From positions 1-7,011 of the forward strand of contig USRA01000083.1 of NCBI GenBank assembly GCA_900557035.1: DNA of 7,011 nt, written 5' to 3'. A model generated the notes under the pieces. The model searched no databases. It was not told the origin of the DNA and saw nothing but the letters and a program-made list of their open reading frames with translations. Shown in pieces: positions 1-6,202 of this stretch. Origin of the DNA: an uncultured Prevotella sp. (GTDB lineage: Bacteria > Bacteroidota > Bacteroidia > Bacteroidales > Bacteroidaceae). Position numbers and translations under genes: made by a program. Each line of letters begins with the position of its first letter. Position 1 is the stretch's first letter.

Positions 1-1280
1 CTGACTTCGAAAAACAATTCTTCGAGAATATCAAGAAGTTTGCTTTCCGCAAGGCGCTCTGCGATAAGTGCCACGTCAACAACGAGAAGGGCATCATGTG
101 CCTCATCAAGAAGGGTGATTACAAGGCTGTCGTGGCTAATCTCCTCAAGCCAGAGGGATTGAACTACGGTCAGTTGCCTAAGGGATTGCTCCAGTTCCAC
201 GAGTATGAGGACGAGGTTCGCACTCCAATGGAGGAGCACCTGGTTGAGGCTGCGCTCTATGCAAGCAGCAACGGCGAGGCAAATGTTCACTTCACCGTTT
301 CTCACGACCATCTGGAACTCTTCAAGCAGATGGTAGCAGAGAAGGCCGATAAGTATGCACAGCGCTACGGCATCAAGTACAACATCTCTTTCTCTGAGCA
401 GAAGCCTAGCACCGATACCATCGCTGCCAATCCGGATAACACTCCATTCCGCAACGAGGATGGCTCATTGCTATTCCGTCCGGGCGGTCATGGCGCACTC
501 ATCGAGAACCTCAACGAGATTGATGCTGATGTGGTATTCATCAAGAACATCGACAACGTGGTTCCTGATCGTCTGAAGGCAGAGACTGTTACCTGGAAGC
601 AGGTGATTGCAGGTGTGTTGGTTACTTTGCAGAAGCAGGCATTCGATTACTTGAAGGTTTTGGATTCCGGACAGTATAACCACGAGAAGCTGGAGGAGAT
701 TATCCGCTTCGTTCAGCGCGACCTCTGCTGCCGCAAGGCTGATATCAAGGAGCTGGAGGATGCCGAACTGGTTATCTATCTGCGCAAGAAGTTGAACCGT
801 CCTATGCGTGTCTGCGGTGTGGTTAAGAACGTGGGCGAGCCTGGTGGTGGTCCATTCCTTACCTATAATCAGGATGGCACTGTAAGTCTTCAGATTCTGG
901 AGAGCTCACAGATTGATAAGAACAACGAGGAGTACATGAAGATGTTTACCGAGGGTACACACTTCAATCCAGTAGATCTCGTCTGCGCTACCAAGGATTA
1001 CCAGGGCAATGCCTTCGATCTTCCTAAGTTCGTAGATCCATCCACCGGTTTCATCTCCAGCAAGAGCAAGAACGGTAAGGATTTGAAGGCACTCGAATTG
1101 CCTGGTCTCTGGAATGGTGCGATGAGCGACTGGAACACCGTATTCGTAGAGGTTCCTCTGGGCACCTTCAACCCTGTGAAGACCGTGAATGATCTGCTCC
1201 GCAATCAGCATCAGGCTGTAGAGGGCGGCATCAAGCACGAGCATCATCACGGAGAGGGTGGCTGCTGCGGCAAGCACTAA
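1..1280 (+). CDS. DUF4301 family protein, 5' truncated by window edge
   Basis: The open frame runs from the window edge (first full codon at position 3) to TAA at 1278-1280, giving 425 residues. The ATG at 96 is internal, because coding sequence continues upstream of it. I recognise the protein as a DUF4301 member; from memory these are about 500-550 residues in Bacteroidota, so roughly the first 100 residues are missing. Its function is not established. Visible motifs (fragment numbering) are LPKGLLQF at 58-65, FRPGGHGALIENL at about 158-170 and IKNIDNVV at 180-187. They resemble the uridine- and sugar-binding motifs of UDP-sugar pyrophosphorylases (PKG, PPGHG, N-x-DN), so a GT-A-like nucleotidyltransferase fold is my inference. 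The C-terminus ends in a His/Cys-rich tail, HEHHHGEGGCCGKH, which could bind metal. No signal peptide or membrane segment is seen in the visible part. The family call is firm and the activity speculative. Confidence 0.85.
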   Translation, partial: DFEKQFFENIKKFAFRKALCDKCHVNNEKGIMCLIKKGDYKAVVANLLKPEGLNYGQLPKGLLQFHEYEDEVRTPMEEHLVEAALYASSNGEANVHFTVSHDHLELFKQMVAEKADKYAQRYGIKYNISFSEQKPSTDTIAANPDNTPFRNEDGSLLFRPGGHGALIENLNEIDADVVFIKNIDNVVPDRLKAETVTWKQVIAGVLVTLQKQAFDYLKVLDSGQYNHEKLEEIIRFVQRDLCCRKADIKELEDAELVIYLRKKLNRPMRVCGVVKNVGEPGGGPFLTYNQDGTVSLQILESSQIDKNNEEYMKMFTEGTHFNPVDLVCATKDYQGNAFDLPKFVDPSTGFISSKSKNGKDLKALELPGLWNGAMSDWNTVFVEVPLGTFNPVKTVNDLLRNQHQAVEGGIKHEHHHGEGGCCGKH

Positions 1281-1330
1281 TCCCACGGATTGAATTTTTT
1301 TAAGTCCTACGGATTGAATATTTTTTTAAG
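1281..1330 (+). repeat. Direct repeat TCCYACGGATTGAA plus T-run, two copies
   Basis: Immediately after the DUF4301 stop codon a unit of the form TCC(C/T)ACGGATTGAA, a T-rich run and AAG occurs twice (1281-1304 and 1305-1330). It is followed by a third, diverged start (TCCCACAGATT) that opens the inverted repeat downstream. The units are 24 and 26 nt long and differ mainly in the length of the T-run. Confidence 0.7.
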
Positions 1331-1406
1331 TCCCACAGATTTCACAGATTTACACAGATTTTTTTCTCGACCTTGCAGAATTAAATCTGTGAAATCTGTG
1401 GGACTT
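1328..1406. repeat. 25-bp perfect inverted repeat with periodic CACAGATT words
   Basis: Positions 1328-1352 are the exact reverse complement of 1382-1406, separated by 29 nt. The left part contains CACAGATT-type words starting at 1334, 1343 and 1353, so a 9-10 nt period is visible. The right arm carries the complementary AATCTGTG words. In RNA this would fold into a very stable 25-bp stem. I recall strings of this kind as dispersed intergenic repeats in Bacteroidota genomes, but cannot test copy number here. It may also help end DUF4301 transcription, although no long T-run follows the right arm. Confidence 0.8.
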
Positions 1407-1440
1407 TTGAATTATACCTCTGTGGGTGAGAAACGATAAA

Positions 1441-1491
1441 GGCTCAATCTTCGATCTGGCGGTCGAGGATTGAGCCTATATTGTTTTGTTA
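1441..1491 (+). terminator. Rho-independent-like terminator after the DUF4301 gene
   Basis: GGCTCAATCTTCGATC (1441-1456) pairs with 1461-1476 across the four-base loop TGGC, giving a 16-bp stem with two G-U pairs and no bulge. It is followed by the T-rich stretch TATATTGTTTTGTT. The T-tract is interrupted, so strength is uncertain. On the other strand the hairpin is followed by TTTATCGTTT, so it could also stop leftward transcription from the 1523-2070 region. Confidence 0.65.
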
Positions 1492-1522
1492 AGAGTTGAG
1501 GTATGAAATCGTAGAATCTTAT

Positions 1523-1847
1523 CTATCTGCGAGATGACAAACCTGCAAGGGATAGATCTTGGCGCTTCCTTGATTTCTCTCTTAACGGATTCTTGATGTA
1601 CATGCTTGCCAAAATAGCCGTACCAGATGATTGATTGAACCAAAATTCTTGTTACTTTTCTACTATTGGATTCTAGCTTTTCCGGGAGATTTCCTGGAGT
1701 TTAGCTTTCCGATAATACTCTTTTGCTTGAATTCTAGTTGTACCAGATTTCTCCGCCCAATAAAGTTGGATACTCTTCTGATGTTGTTCTTTCTACAGGA
1801 GCTGTAATCTCTACATACTCACCGTACTTTTTCGCTTTACTCTGCAT
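1523..1847 (-). pseudogene. Probable decayed small gene, frames disrupted
   Basis: No intact gene lies here, but the minus strand gives protein-like stretches in successive frames. An ATG at 1847 opens a 37-residue frame (MQSKAKKYGEYVEITAPVE..., stop 1734). A second frame overlapping its end reads KEQHQKSIQLYWAEKSGTTR and continues with IQAKEYYRKAKLQ to a stop near 1680. A third reads QEFWFNQSSGTAILASMYIK followed by NPLREKSRKRQDLSLAGLSS, ending at TAG 1525-1523. Their charged composition and end-to-end order suggest one former gene broken by frameshifts and stops, or several very small genes. I do not recognise the family. A Bacteroidota-type promoter box lies upstream at 2070-2063. This could equally be non-coding DNA with chance frames. 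Confidence 0.3.
1734..1847 (-). CDS. Possible 37-residue hypothetical protein
   Basis: The frame runs from ATG at 1847 to TAG at 1736-1734 and encodes MQSKAKKYGEYVEITAPVE followed by a Glu/Thr-rich segment ending in GGEIWYN. It is hydrophilic, with no signal peptide or transmembrane segment. The start is preceded by an A/T-rich stretch, as is usual in Bacteroidota. No family is recognised. It may be the intact N-terminal remnant of the broken gene listed at 1523-1847 rather than an independent protein. Confidence 0.25.
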   Translation of the reverse strand: MQSKAKKYGEYVEITAPVERTTSEEYPTLLGGEIWYN

Positions 1848-1914
1848 AATTTAAAAAGGTTTTTGTTGATTTATTAAACTTATTATTTGATTGATCGAAT
1901 GAGATAGATTATCG

Positions 1915-1930
1915 TGGGCATTGCTGCCCA
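1915..1930 (-). other. Small hairpin with GNRA-type loop
   Basis: TGGGCA pairs with TGCCCA around four bases. Read on the minus strand, the loop is GCAA, a GNRA tetraloop that would stabilise the RNA. It lies in the presumed leader between the promoter-like box at 2070-2063 and the ATG at 1847. Confidence 0.4.
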
Positions 1931-2004
1931 TTCCTAGTCATTTCATCTTTTCTTATCTTTATATTTATAGTCGTATTTCCTAATGTTTCTTACGGCTGGG
2001 AAAG

Positions 2005-2018
2005 TGCAATCGATTGCA
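2005..2018. promoter_or_regulatory. 14-bp perfect palindrome, LacI/GalR-type operator candidate
   Basis: TGCAATCGATTGCA is a perfect palindrome with the central AANCGNTT pattern typical of operators bound by LacI/GalR-family regulators. It lies about 45 bp downstream of the minus-strand promoter-like box at 2070-2063, where a repressor could block transcription. No regulator gene is present in the window, so the assignment is inference from the motif alone. Confidence 0.45.
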
Positions 2019-2062
2019 ACAAATTTTTGCTTTATAGCTCCCAATAGCAACTTTTCACACGA

Positions 2063-2070
2063 CAAAGATA
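2063..2070 (-). promoter_or_regulatory. Bacteroidota -7 promoter box for leftward transcription
   Basis: On the minus strand the sequence reads TATCTTTG, matching the TAnnTTTG -7 consensus of Bacteroidota primary sigma factors. No clear TTTG -33 box is seen at 19-21 nt. It would drive an RNA starting near 2056 and running through the palindrome and the decayed frames toward 1523. Confidence 0.4.
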
Positions 2071-2184
2071 AGAAAAATTTCGGTACGCAGATTTTTTTTG
2101 CACCAAAAACTTCTATAAATTAAACTTTTTTAATTAAAACCGAATATTATCTGCAAAAATATGCGCTTTTCTCGTAATTGATTG

Positions 2185-2220
2185 AAAAAGAGCACCTACC
2201 TTCTGAAGAGGTAAGTGCTC
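2185..2220 (-). terminator. Rho-independent terminator downstream of the asparaginase gene
   Basis: Read on the minus strand, GAGCACTTACCTC (2220-2208) pairs with 2202-2190 around a five-base loop, with one A-C mismatch and one G-U pair. It is followed directly by TTTTTC (2189-2184). It lies about 170 nt beyond the asparaginase stop codon and is the first strong terminator in that direction. Confidence 0.65.
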
Positions 2221-2270
2221 CGAAGCAAAAGATTTACATACTACACATCTTTATCGACATGAATTTTTAT

Positions 2271-2293
2271 AGTGTATTCTCAAATTATACACT
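2271..2293. repeat. Short inverted repeat AGTGTAT/ATACACT
   Basis: AGTGTAT (2271-2277) and ATACACT (2287-2293) form a 7-bp stem with a nine-base loop in the asparaginase 3' region. The stem is A/T-rich and weak; a function is not evident. Confidence 0.3.
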
Positions 2294-2320
2294 CAGTTCC
2301 GTCTATACCGTGTTCTCTAT

Positions 2321-2409
2321 TGATGCATAATCCCGATTGATGTCATAATCCCAATTTATGCCATAATCCCGATTTATGCCATCATCCCGATTTATAAGGT
2401 AATCTCGCC
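2321..2409. repeat. 18-bp tandem repeat overlapping the asparaginase 3' end
   Basis: Four units of the form TTATGCCATAATCCCGAT stand in a row at 2321-2337 (17 nt), 2338-2355, 2356-2373 and 2374-2391, differing at a few positions each. A fifth, weakly similar unit (11/18 to the consensus) is 2392-2409, which contains the stop codon and last five codons of the asparaginase gene. The period is a multiple of three, so the units stay in frame with the gene. Read past the stop they give I-G-(M/I)-M-A-stop twice, then I-G-I-M-T-S. Confidence 0.85.
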
Positions 2410-3423
2410 AGCAAGCGATTGCTTCAGCATCTCCCTTACCTTGCGGTTGTCATCAAATCTGCCTTGCAGATACATCATCTTCGTTACCATCGCCTCTACC
2501 GTAGAGTCGTGACCGCTGATCACGTGGGCGGTCTTCAACTGGAATCCGGCGCCGTATCTCTCCATCTCCACGCTACCCGTCAGGCACTGGCTGATGTTCA
2601 CAATGTTCACGCCTCGGTGGGCAGCTTCGTCCAGCAGTCGCATAATCCAAGGCGCATGTGGCGCATTTCCCGAACCGAAGGTACGCATCACGATGCCTCG
2701 CAGATCCGGCGATTCCATCACGTGGCGCACGATGTTGTCCTGGATGCCCGGGAAGAGACTGAACACGATCACGTTCGGGTCGAGTCTCAGATGGGGTATC
2801 ATCGGCTTGTCGTAATCCGGAGTGAGGATGTGGTGCCTGTGATACTGGAAATTGATGCCCACGTCGCAGAGGTGCGGATGGTTGAACGATTCGAAGGCGT
2901 GGAATCCCTCGGCATTGATCTTGATGGCGCGGTTGCCTCTGATCAGCTTGCCGTTGAAGAAGATGCAAACCTCCGGCACCATCGGTCTGCCGTTCTCGTC
3001 CTTTGCCGATGCTATCTCGATGGCTGTCATCAGATTCTCCTTGCCGTCGGTACGCAGTTCGCCGATAGGCAGCTGGCTACCGGTCAGGATCACCGGTTTG
3101 GTCAGGTTCTCAAGCATGAAGCTCAGGGCGGATGAGGTGTATGCCATCGTATCCGTGCCGTGCAGGATCACGAATCCGTCGTAGTCATTATAGTTTTTGG
3201 CTATTATGCTCACGATTTCTGCCCATCTCATCGGATCCATGTCGCTGGAGTCGATAGGTGGGTCGAATTTTCGCACGTCGATTTCTGCCTGGATGAGTTT
3301 GAACTCAGGTATGGATGAGACGAGATGGTTGAAGTCGAGCGGTTCCAGCACGCCTGTCACCGGGTCTTTTCCCATGCCGATGGTACCTCCCGTGTAAATG
3401 ATGAGAATCTTTGGTGTTGCCAT
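2392..3423 (-). CDS. ansA: Type I L-asparaginase
   Basis: The product hydrolyses L-asparagine to aspartate and ammonia. At 343 residues it matches the usual length of type I enzymes (about 340), and it has no signal peptide, so it should be cytoplasmic. The first active-site motif is TGGTIG (residues 11-16, nucleophile-type Thr14). The second is HGTDTM (88-93, Thr90 and Asp91). Lys168 in RGNRAIKINAEGFHAF corresponds to the conserved catalytic lysine. TGSQLPIGELRTDGKENL (114-131) is also typical of the family. The open frame extends upstream to an ATG at 3513, but those 30 codons run through the promoter box at 3469-3462 and have no family counterpart. I therefore chose the ATG at 3423, just before ATPKILIIYTGGT. 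The gene stands alone, divergent from thrS, with a terminator at 2220-2185. Its last codons join an 18-bp tandem repeat. Confidence 0.93.
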   Translation of the reverse strand: MATPKILIIYTGGTIGMGKDPVTGVLEPLDFNHLVSSIPEFKLIQAEIDVRKFDPPIDSSDMDPMRWAEIVSIIAKNYNDYDGFVILHGTDTMAYTSSALSFMLENLTKPVILTGSQLPIGELRTDGKENLMTAIEIASAKDENGRPMVPEVCIFFNGKLIRGNRAIKINAEGFHAFESFNHPHLCDVGINFQYHRHHILTPDYDKPMIPHLRLDPNVIVFSLFPGIQDNIVRHVMESPDLRGIVMRTFGSGNAPHAPWIMRLLDEAAHRGVNIVNISQCLTGSVEMERYGAGFQLKTAHVISGHDSTVEAMVTKMMYLQGRFDDNRKVREMLKQSLAGEITL

Positions 3424-3461
3424 TTTTTTTGTTTCTTTACATTTTGTCACTTTGTCGGCTG

Positions 3462-3469
3462 CAAAGATA
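3462..3469 (-). promoter_or_regulatory. Promoter -7 box of ansA
   Basis: The minus strand reads TATCTTTGCAGCC, a match to the Bacteroidota TAnnTTTG box. It lies about 40 bp upstream of the ATG at 3423, and RNA would start near 3455. This places the longer possible start (3513) upstream of the transcript and supports the shorter protein. The -33 box is weak (TTTA at 3490-3487, spacer 17). Confidence 0.6.
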
Positions 3470-3553
3470 CGGAAAATAATTGTTAATAAAGAGGTATTAG
3501 CAAAGTTTAGCAAAATAAATGCATTTTTATTCGCTTGTTACAAAAAGAAATCG

Positions 3554-3561
3554 TACTTTTG
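3554..3561 (+). promoter_or_regulatory. Promoter -7 box of thrS
   Basis: TACTTTTG followed by CAGAC matches TAnnTTTG and lies 30 bp upstream of the thrS ATG. A convincing TTTG -33 box is not seen; CTTG at 3534-3537 is the nearest candidate, with a short 16-nt spacer. The resulting leader is only about 25 nt, leaving no room for a T-box or other long riboswitch. Confidence 0.6.
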
Positions 3562-3591
3562 CAGACGATTTAATAAAAATACTAAGTTGTT

Positions 3592-5544
3592 ATGGTAAAA
3601 ATCACATTCCCAGACGGATCTGTTCGTGAGTATGAACAGGGCGTAACTGGCTTACAAATCGCCGAGAGCATCTCACCGGCTCTCGCTCGCAACGTTGTAT
3701 CTTGCGGTGTCAATGGTGAGACAGTAGAGTTGAATCGTCCTATCAATGAGGACGCAAGTGTAGAACTTTACAAGTTTGAGGATGAGCAGGGCAAGCATAC
3801 CTTCTGGCATACTTCTGCCCACTTGCTCGCAGAGGCTCTCCAGGAACTTTATCCAGGCATCCAGTTTGGTTTCGGTCCAGCTGTAGAGAGTGGTTTCTTC
3901 TACGACGTGATGCCTGCTGAGGGTCAGGTGATCTCAGAGAATGATTTCGCTAAGATCGAGGCTAAGATGATGGAACTTGCCAAGAAGAACGAGCCAGTGG
4001 TTCGCAAGGAGGTGGCTAAGGCTGAGGCACTCGCTGAGTTCAAGGCTGATGGCCAGCAGTACAAGTGCGAGCACATTGAGCAGGACTTGGAGGATGGTAC
4101 CATCACCACATATACCCAGGGCAATTTCTCCGACCTTTGCCGTGGTCCTCACTTGCTGAACACGGGTCTTATCAAGGCTGTGAAGATTACAAGTGTGGCT
4201 GGTGCTTTCTGGCGCGGTGATGCCAAGCGCGAGCAGATGACCCGTATCTACGGTATCAGCTTCCCTAAGAAGAAGTTGCTCGACGAGTACCTGGTGGTTC
4301 TCGAAGAAGCTAAGAAGCGCGACCACCGTAAGATCGGTAAGGAGATGGAGCTCTTCATGTTCTCAGAGCGTGTGGGTAAGGGTCTTCCTATCTGGTTGCC
4401 AAAGGGTACTCAGCTCCGTCTGCGTCTGCAGGAGTTGCTCCGTTCTCTCCTGAAGCCTTATAACTATCAGGAGGTTATCTGTCCAGGTATCGGCGGCAAG
4501 AGTCTCTATGTTACATCTGGTCACTATGCTCACTATGGCAAGGATGCTTTCCAGCCTATCCAGACTCCAGAGGAGGATGAGGAGTATATGCTCAAGCCAA
4601 TGAACTGTCCTCACCACTGTGAGATCTACGCTCGTAAGCCTCGTTCTTACAAGGATCTTCCTTTGCGTATCGCTGAGTTCGGTACCGTATTCCGCTATGA
4701 GAAGAGCGGTGAGCTTCACGGTTTGACTCGTGTTCGTACATTTACCCAGGATGATGCTCACATCTTCGTTCGTCCAGAGCAGGTGAAGTCAGAGTTCGAG
4801 AACGTAATCGACGTAATCCTGAAGGTATTCAAGATCTTCGGTTTCGAGAACTATGAGGCACAGATTTCTCTCCACGATCCTAAGGATACCGAGAAGTACA
4901 TCGGTTCTGAGGAGATCTGGGCTGAGAGTGAGAACGCTATCCGCGAGGCTTGCAAGGAGAAGGGTCTTGAGACTCGTGAGGAGGTTGGCGAAGCTGCCTT
5001 CTATGGTCCTAAGCTCGACTTCATGGTGAAGGATGCCATCGGCCGTCGCTGGCAGTTGGGTACCATCCAGGTGGATTACAACTTGCCAGAGCGCTTCAAG
5101 CTGGAATATACCGCTGAGGATAACTCAAAGAAGACTCCTGTGATGATCCACCGTGCACCATTCGGTTCATTGGAGCGATTCACAGCCGTTCTCATCGAGC
5201 ATACAGCCGGTCACTTCCCATTGTGGTTGACTCCAGACCAGGTTGCTATTCTTCCTATCTCAGAGAAGTTCAACGACTATGCTCAGAAGGTACGTCAGTA
5301 CTTCGACAAGCAGGGTGTTCGTGCTTTGGTGGATGATCGTAACGAGAAGATTGGCCGCAAGATTCGCGACAACGAGTTGAAGCGCGTACCTTATATGGTC
5401 ATCGTAGGTGAGAAGGAGAGTGCCGAGGGCCTCGTTTCCATGCGTAAGCAGGGTGGTGGCGAGCAGGCTACCATGAGCATGGAAGAGTTTGCTCAGCGCA
5501 TCAACGCCGAGGTTGCAGAGCAGCTGAAGGCAGCTGAGGAGTAA
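3592..5544 (+). CDS. thrS: Threonyl-tRNA synthetase
   Basis: This class II aminoacyl-tRNA synthetase charges tRNA(Thr) in the cytoplasm. The 650 residues compare with 642 in E. coli. Order of domains: TGS domain (about 1-60); editing domain with HTSAH (73-77) and CRGPH (183-187), the HxxxH and CxxxH sites that remove mischarged serine; catalytic core (about 255-540); and an anticodon-binding domain ending the protein (about 548-645). Zinc ligands that select threonine are Cys339 (MNCPHH), His390 (DDAH) and His520 (MIHR). Motif 2 is around [18 protein letters not shown] (367-384) and motif 3 around [11 protein letters not shown] (520-530). All key residues are present, so the enzyme should be active. 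The ATG at 3592 fits the TGS start ([10 protein letters not shown]) and the promoter 30 bp upstream. A terminator hairpin follows, and the usual neighbour infC is displaced by the inverted-repeat cassette. Confidence 0.98.
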   Translation: MVKITFPDGSVREYEQGVTGLQIAESISPALARNVVSCGVNGETVELNRPINEDASVELYKFEDEQGKHTFWHTSAHLLAEALQELYPGIQFGFGPAVESGFFYDVMPAEGQVISENDFAKIEAKMMELAKKNEPVVRKEVAKAEALAEFKADGQQYKCEHIEQDLEDGTITTYTQGNFSDLCRGPHLLNTGLIKAVKITSVAGAFWRGDAKREQMTRIYGISFPKKKLLDEYLVVLEEAKKRDHRKIGKEMELFMFSERVGKGLPIWLPKGTQLRLRLQELLRSLLKPYNYQEVICPGIGGKSLYVTSGHYAHYGKDAFQPIQTPEEDEEYMLKPMNCPHHCEIYARKPRSYKDLPLRIAEFGTVFRYEKSGELHGLTRVRTFTQDDAHIFVRPEQVKSEFENVIDVILKVFKIFGFENYEAQISLHDPKDTEKYIGSEEIWAESENAIREACKEKGLETREEVGEAAFYGPKLDFMVKDAIGRRWQLGTIQVDYNLPERFKLEYTAEDNSKKTPVMIHRAPFGSLERFTAVLIEHTAGHFPLWLTPDQVAILPISEKFNDYAQKVRQYFDKQGVRALVDDRNEKIGRKIRDNELKRVPYMVIVGEKESAEGLVSMRKQGGGEQATMSMEEFAQRINAEVAEQLKAAEE

Positions 5545-5572
5545 TCCTTCTTTCATAGGATATTTTTTATTT

Positions 5573-5616
5573 GAATCTCCCGCAGAATTCTTTTTTTTCT
5601 GTGGGAGATTCTGTTT
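5573..5616 (+). terminator. Rho-independent terminator of thrS
   Basis: GAATCTCCCGCAGAA (5573-5587) pairs with TTCTGTGGGAGATTC (5597-5611) in a 15-bp stem with one G-U pair and a nine-base T-rich loop. It is followed by TGTTTTTCAT. It starts 28 nt after the thrS stop codon. The arm TCTGTGGGA also occurs in the inverted repeat after the DUF4301 gene. Confidence 0.8.
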
Positions 5617-5629
5617 TTCATAGGATTTC

Positions 5630-5716
5630 TTCATCGGATTACGCGGAGTTATCGGAACATTCTTGCTCAACGGATTACGCACGGAATTTAAACGGATTTC
5701 GACCTTCGGTCGATGG
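5630..5716. repeat. Left arm of the 87-nt inverted repeat around the GxxExxY gene
   Basis: The 87 bases match the reverse complement of 6203-6289 at 80 positions with no gap. CGGATTACGC occurs at 5635-5644 and 5671-5680, and CGGA words start at 5635, 5644, 5653, 5671, 5682 and 5693, a spacing of 9-11 nt with one 18. The inner end forms its own small hairpin, TCGACC-TTC-GGTCGA (5699-5713). Confidence 0.92.
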
Positions 5717-5731
5717 CATTCTAGCGATAAT

Positions 5732-5754
5732 GGGTGTGAGGAAGGGTGTGAGGA
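5732..5754 (+). repeat. Tandem pair of GGGTGTGAGGA
   Basis: GGGTGTGAGGA occurs at 5732-5742 and 5744-5754, a 12-nt period, followed by TGAGG. It lies just inside the left arm, upstream of the GxxExxY start, and is the only purine-rich stretch there. It is 20 nt or more from the possible start codons, probably too far to act as a ribosome binding site. Confidence 0.5.
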
Positions 5755-5797
5755 TGAGGTTTGCTATTTGTGTTATATGAATTTAAATATTATAGGT

Positions 5798-6172
5798 ATG
5801 GAATTGTTATATAAGGAATTGACGGATAAGATTCTGGCTGCAGCTTATCAGGTGCATCGGGAATTGGGGTGTGGCTTTCTTGAAAAGGTTTACCAGGAGG
5901 CTCTGGCTGTGGTTCTATCTGAAATGGGGATACCTTTTGAACGAGAGAAACCATTGGATATCGTGTATCATGGGAAAACGTTGGCCTGTAAATATGTGGC
6001 AGACTTCGTGATAGATAATAAGGTGATATTGGAGTTGAAAGCAGTGACAGATTTGGATACCAGTTGTGAATCTCAAGTCATCAACTATTTAAAAATAACA
6101 GGCTATAAAGTTGGTTTCCTGATGAATTTCGGCAATCCATCATTCCATTTCAGGCGTTTAGTGCGCTATTAG
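5798..6172 (+). CDS. GxxExxY family protein (PDDEXK nuclease-like)
   Basis: This 124-residue protein belongs to the GxxExxY family, which I recall as related to the PDDEXK nuclease superfamily; its biological role is unknown. The name motif is G26-F-L-E29-K-V-Y32 in HRELGCGFLEKVYQEAL. The nuclease-like core is Asp69 (YVADFVID) with Glu79-Leu-Lys81 (VILELKAV), followed by Gln93 and Tyr97 in the typical QVINYLKITGYKVGFLMNFG. The C-terminus SFHFRRLVRY is also characteristic, so the protein is complete and the D-ExK residues are intact. I chose ATG 5798 (MELLYKELTDKI, the common family N-terminus); ATG 5777 would add seven residues. The frame is open back to 5663, but that part is translated repeat arm and is unlikely to be protein. 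Codon use is less uniform than in thrS. No recognisable promoter precedes it, and inverted arms flank it. Confidence 0.9.
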   Translation: MELLYKELTDKILAAAYQVHRELGCGFLEKVYQEALAVVLSEMGIPFEREKPLDIVYHGKTLACKYVADFVIDNKVILELKAVTDLDTSCESQVINYLKITGYKVGFLMNFGNPSFHFRRLVRY

Positions 6173-6202
6173 TAATATTGTCCTCCTTTATGGCGTTTGC
6201 CT

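Noticed and set aside
906..1286. 126-codon minus-strand frame across the end of the DUF4301 gene
   Set aside because: Shadow of the real gene; its N-terminus is the complement of the His/Cys tail codons.
2321..2391. Possible CRISPR array
   Set aside because: The units are contiguous without spacers and only 18 bp long; it is a simple tandem repeat, and no cas gene is present.
2419..3135. 238-codon plus-strand open frame opposite ansA
   Set aside because: It lies antisense to a well-supported asparaginase, is rich in His, Val and Arg as expected from the complement of its codons, and matches no family I know.
3424..3513. Longer ansA start at 3513 with a hydrophobic, signal-like N-terminus
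   Set aside because: The added codons include the TATCTTTG promoter box and would lie upstream of the transcript; the family start is at MATPKILIIYTGGT.
3562..3591. T-box or other riboswitch controlling thrS
   Set aside because: The leader after the promoter box is only about 25 nt, too short for a T-box, and shows no antiterminator structure.
5260..5682. 140-codon minus-strand frame across the end of thrS
   Set aside because: It runs through the thrS terminator and the left repeat arm and opposes an intact essential gene.
5663..5797. Upstream start of the GxxExxY frame at 5663
   Set aside because: The added residues are translated left-arm and GGGTGTGAGGA repeat sequence, Cys-rich and unlike any family N-terminus; the family length is met from 5798.
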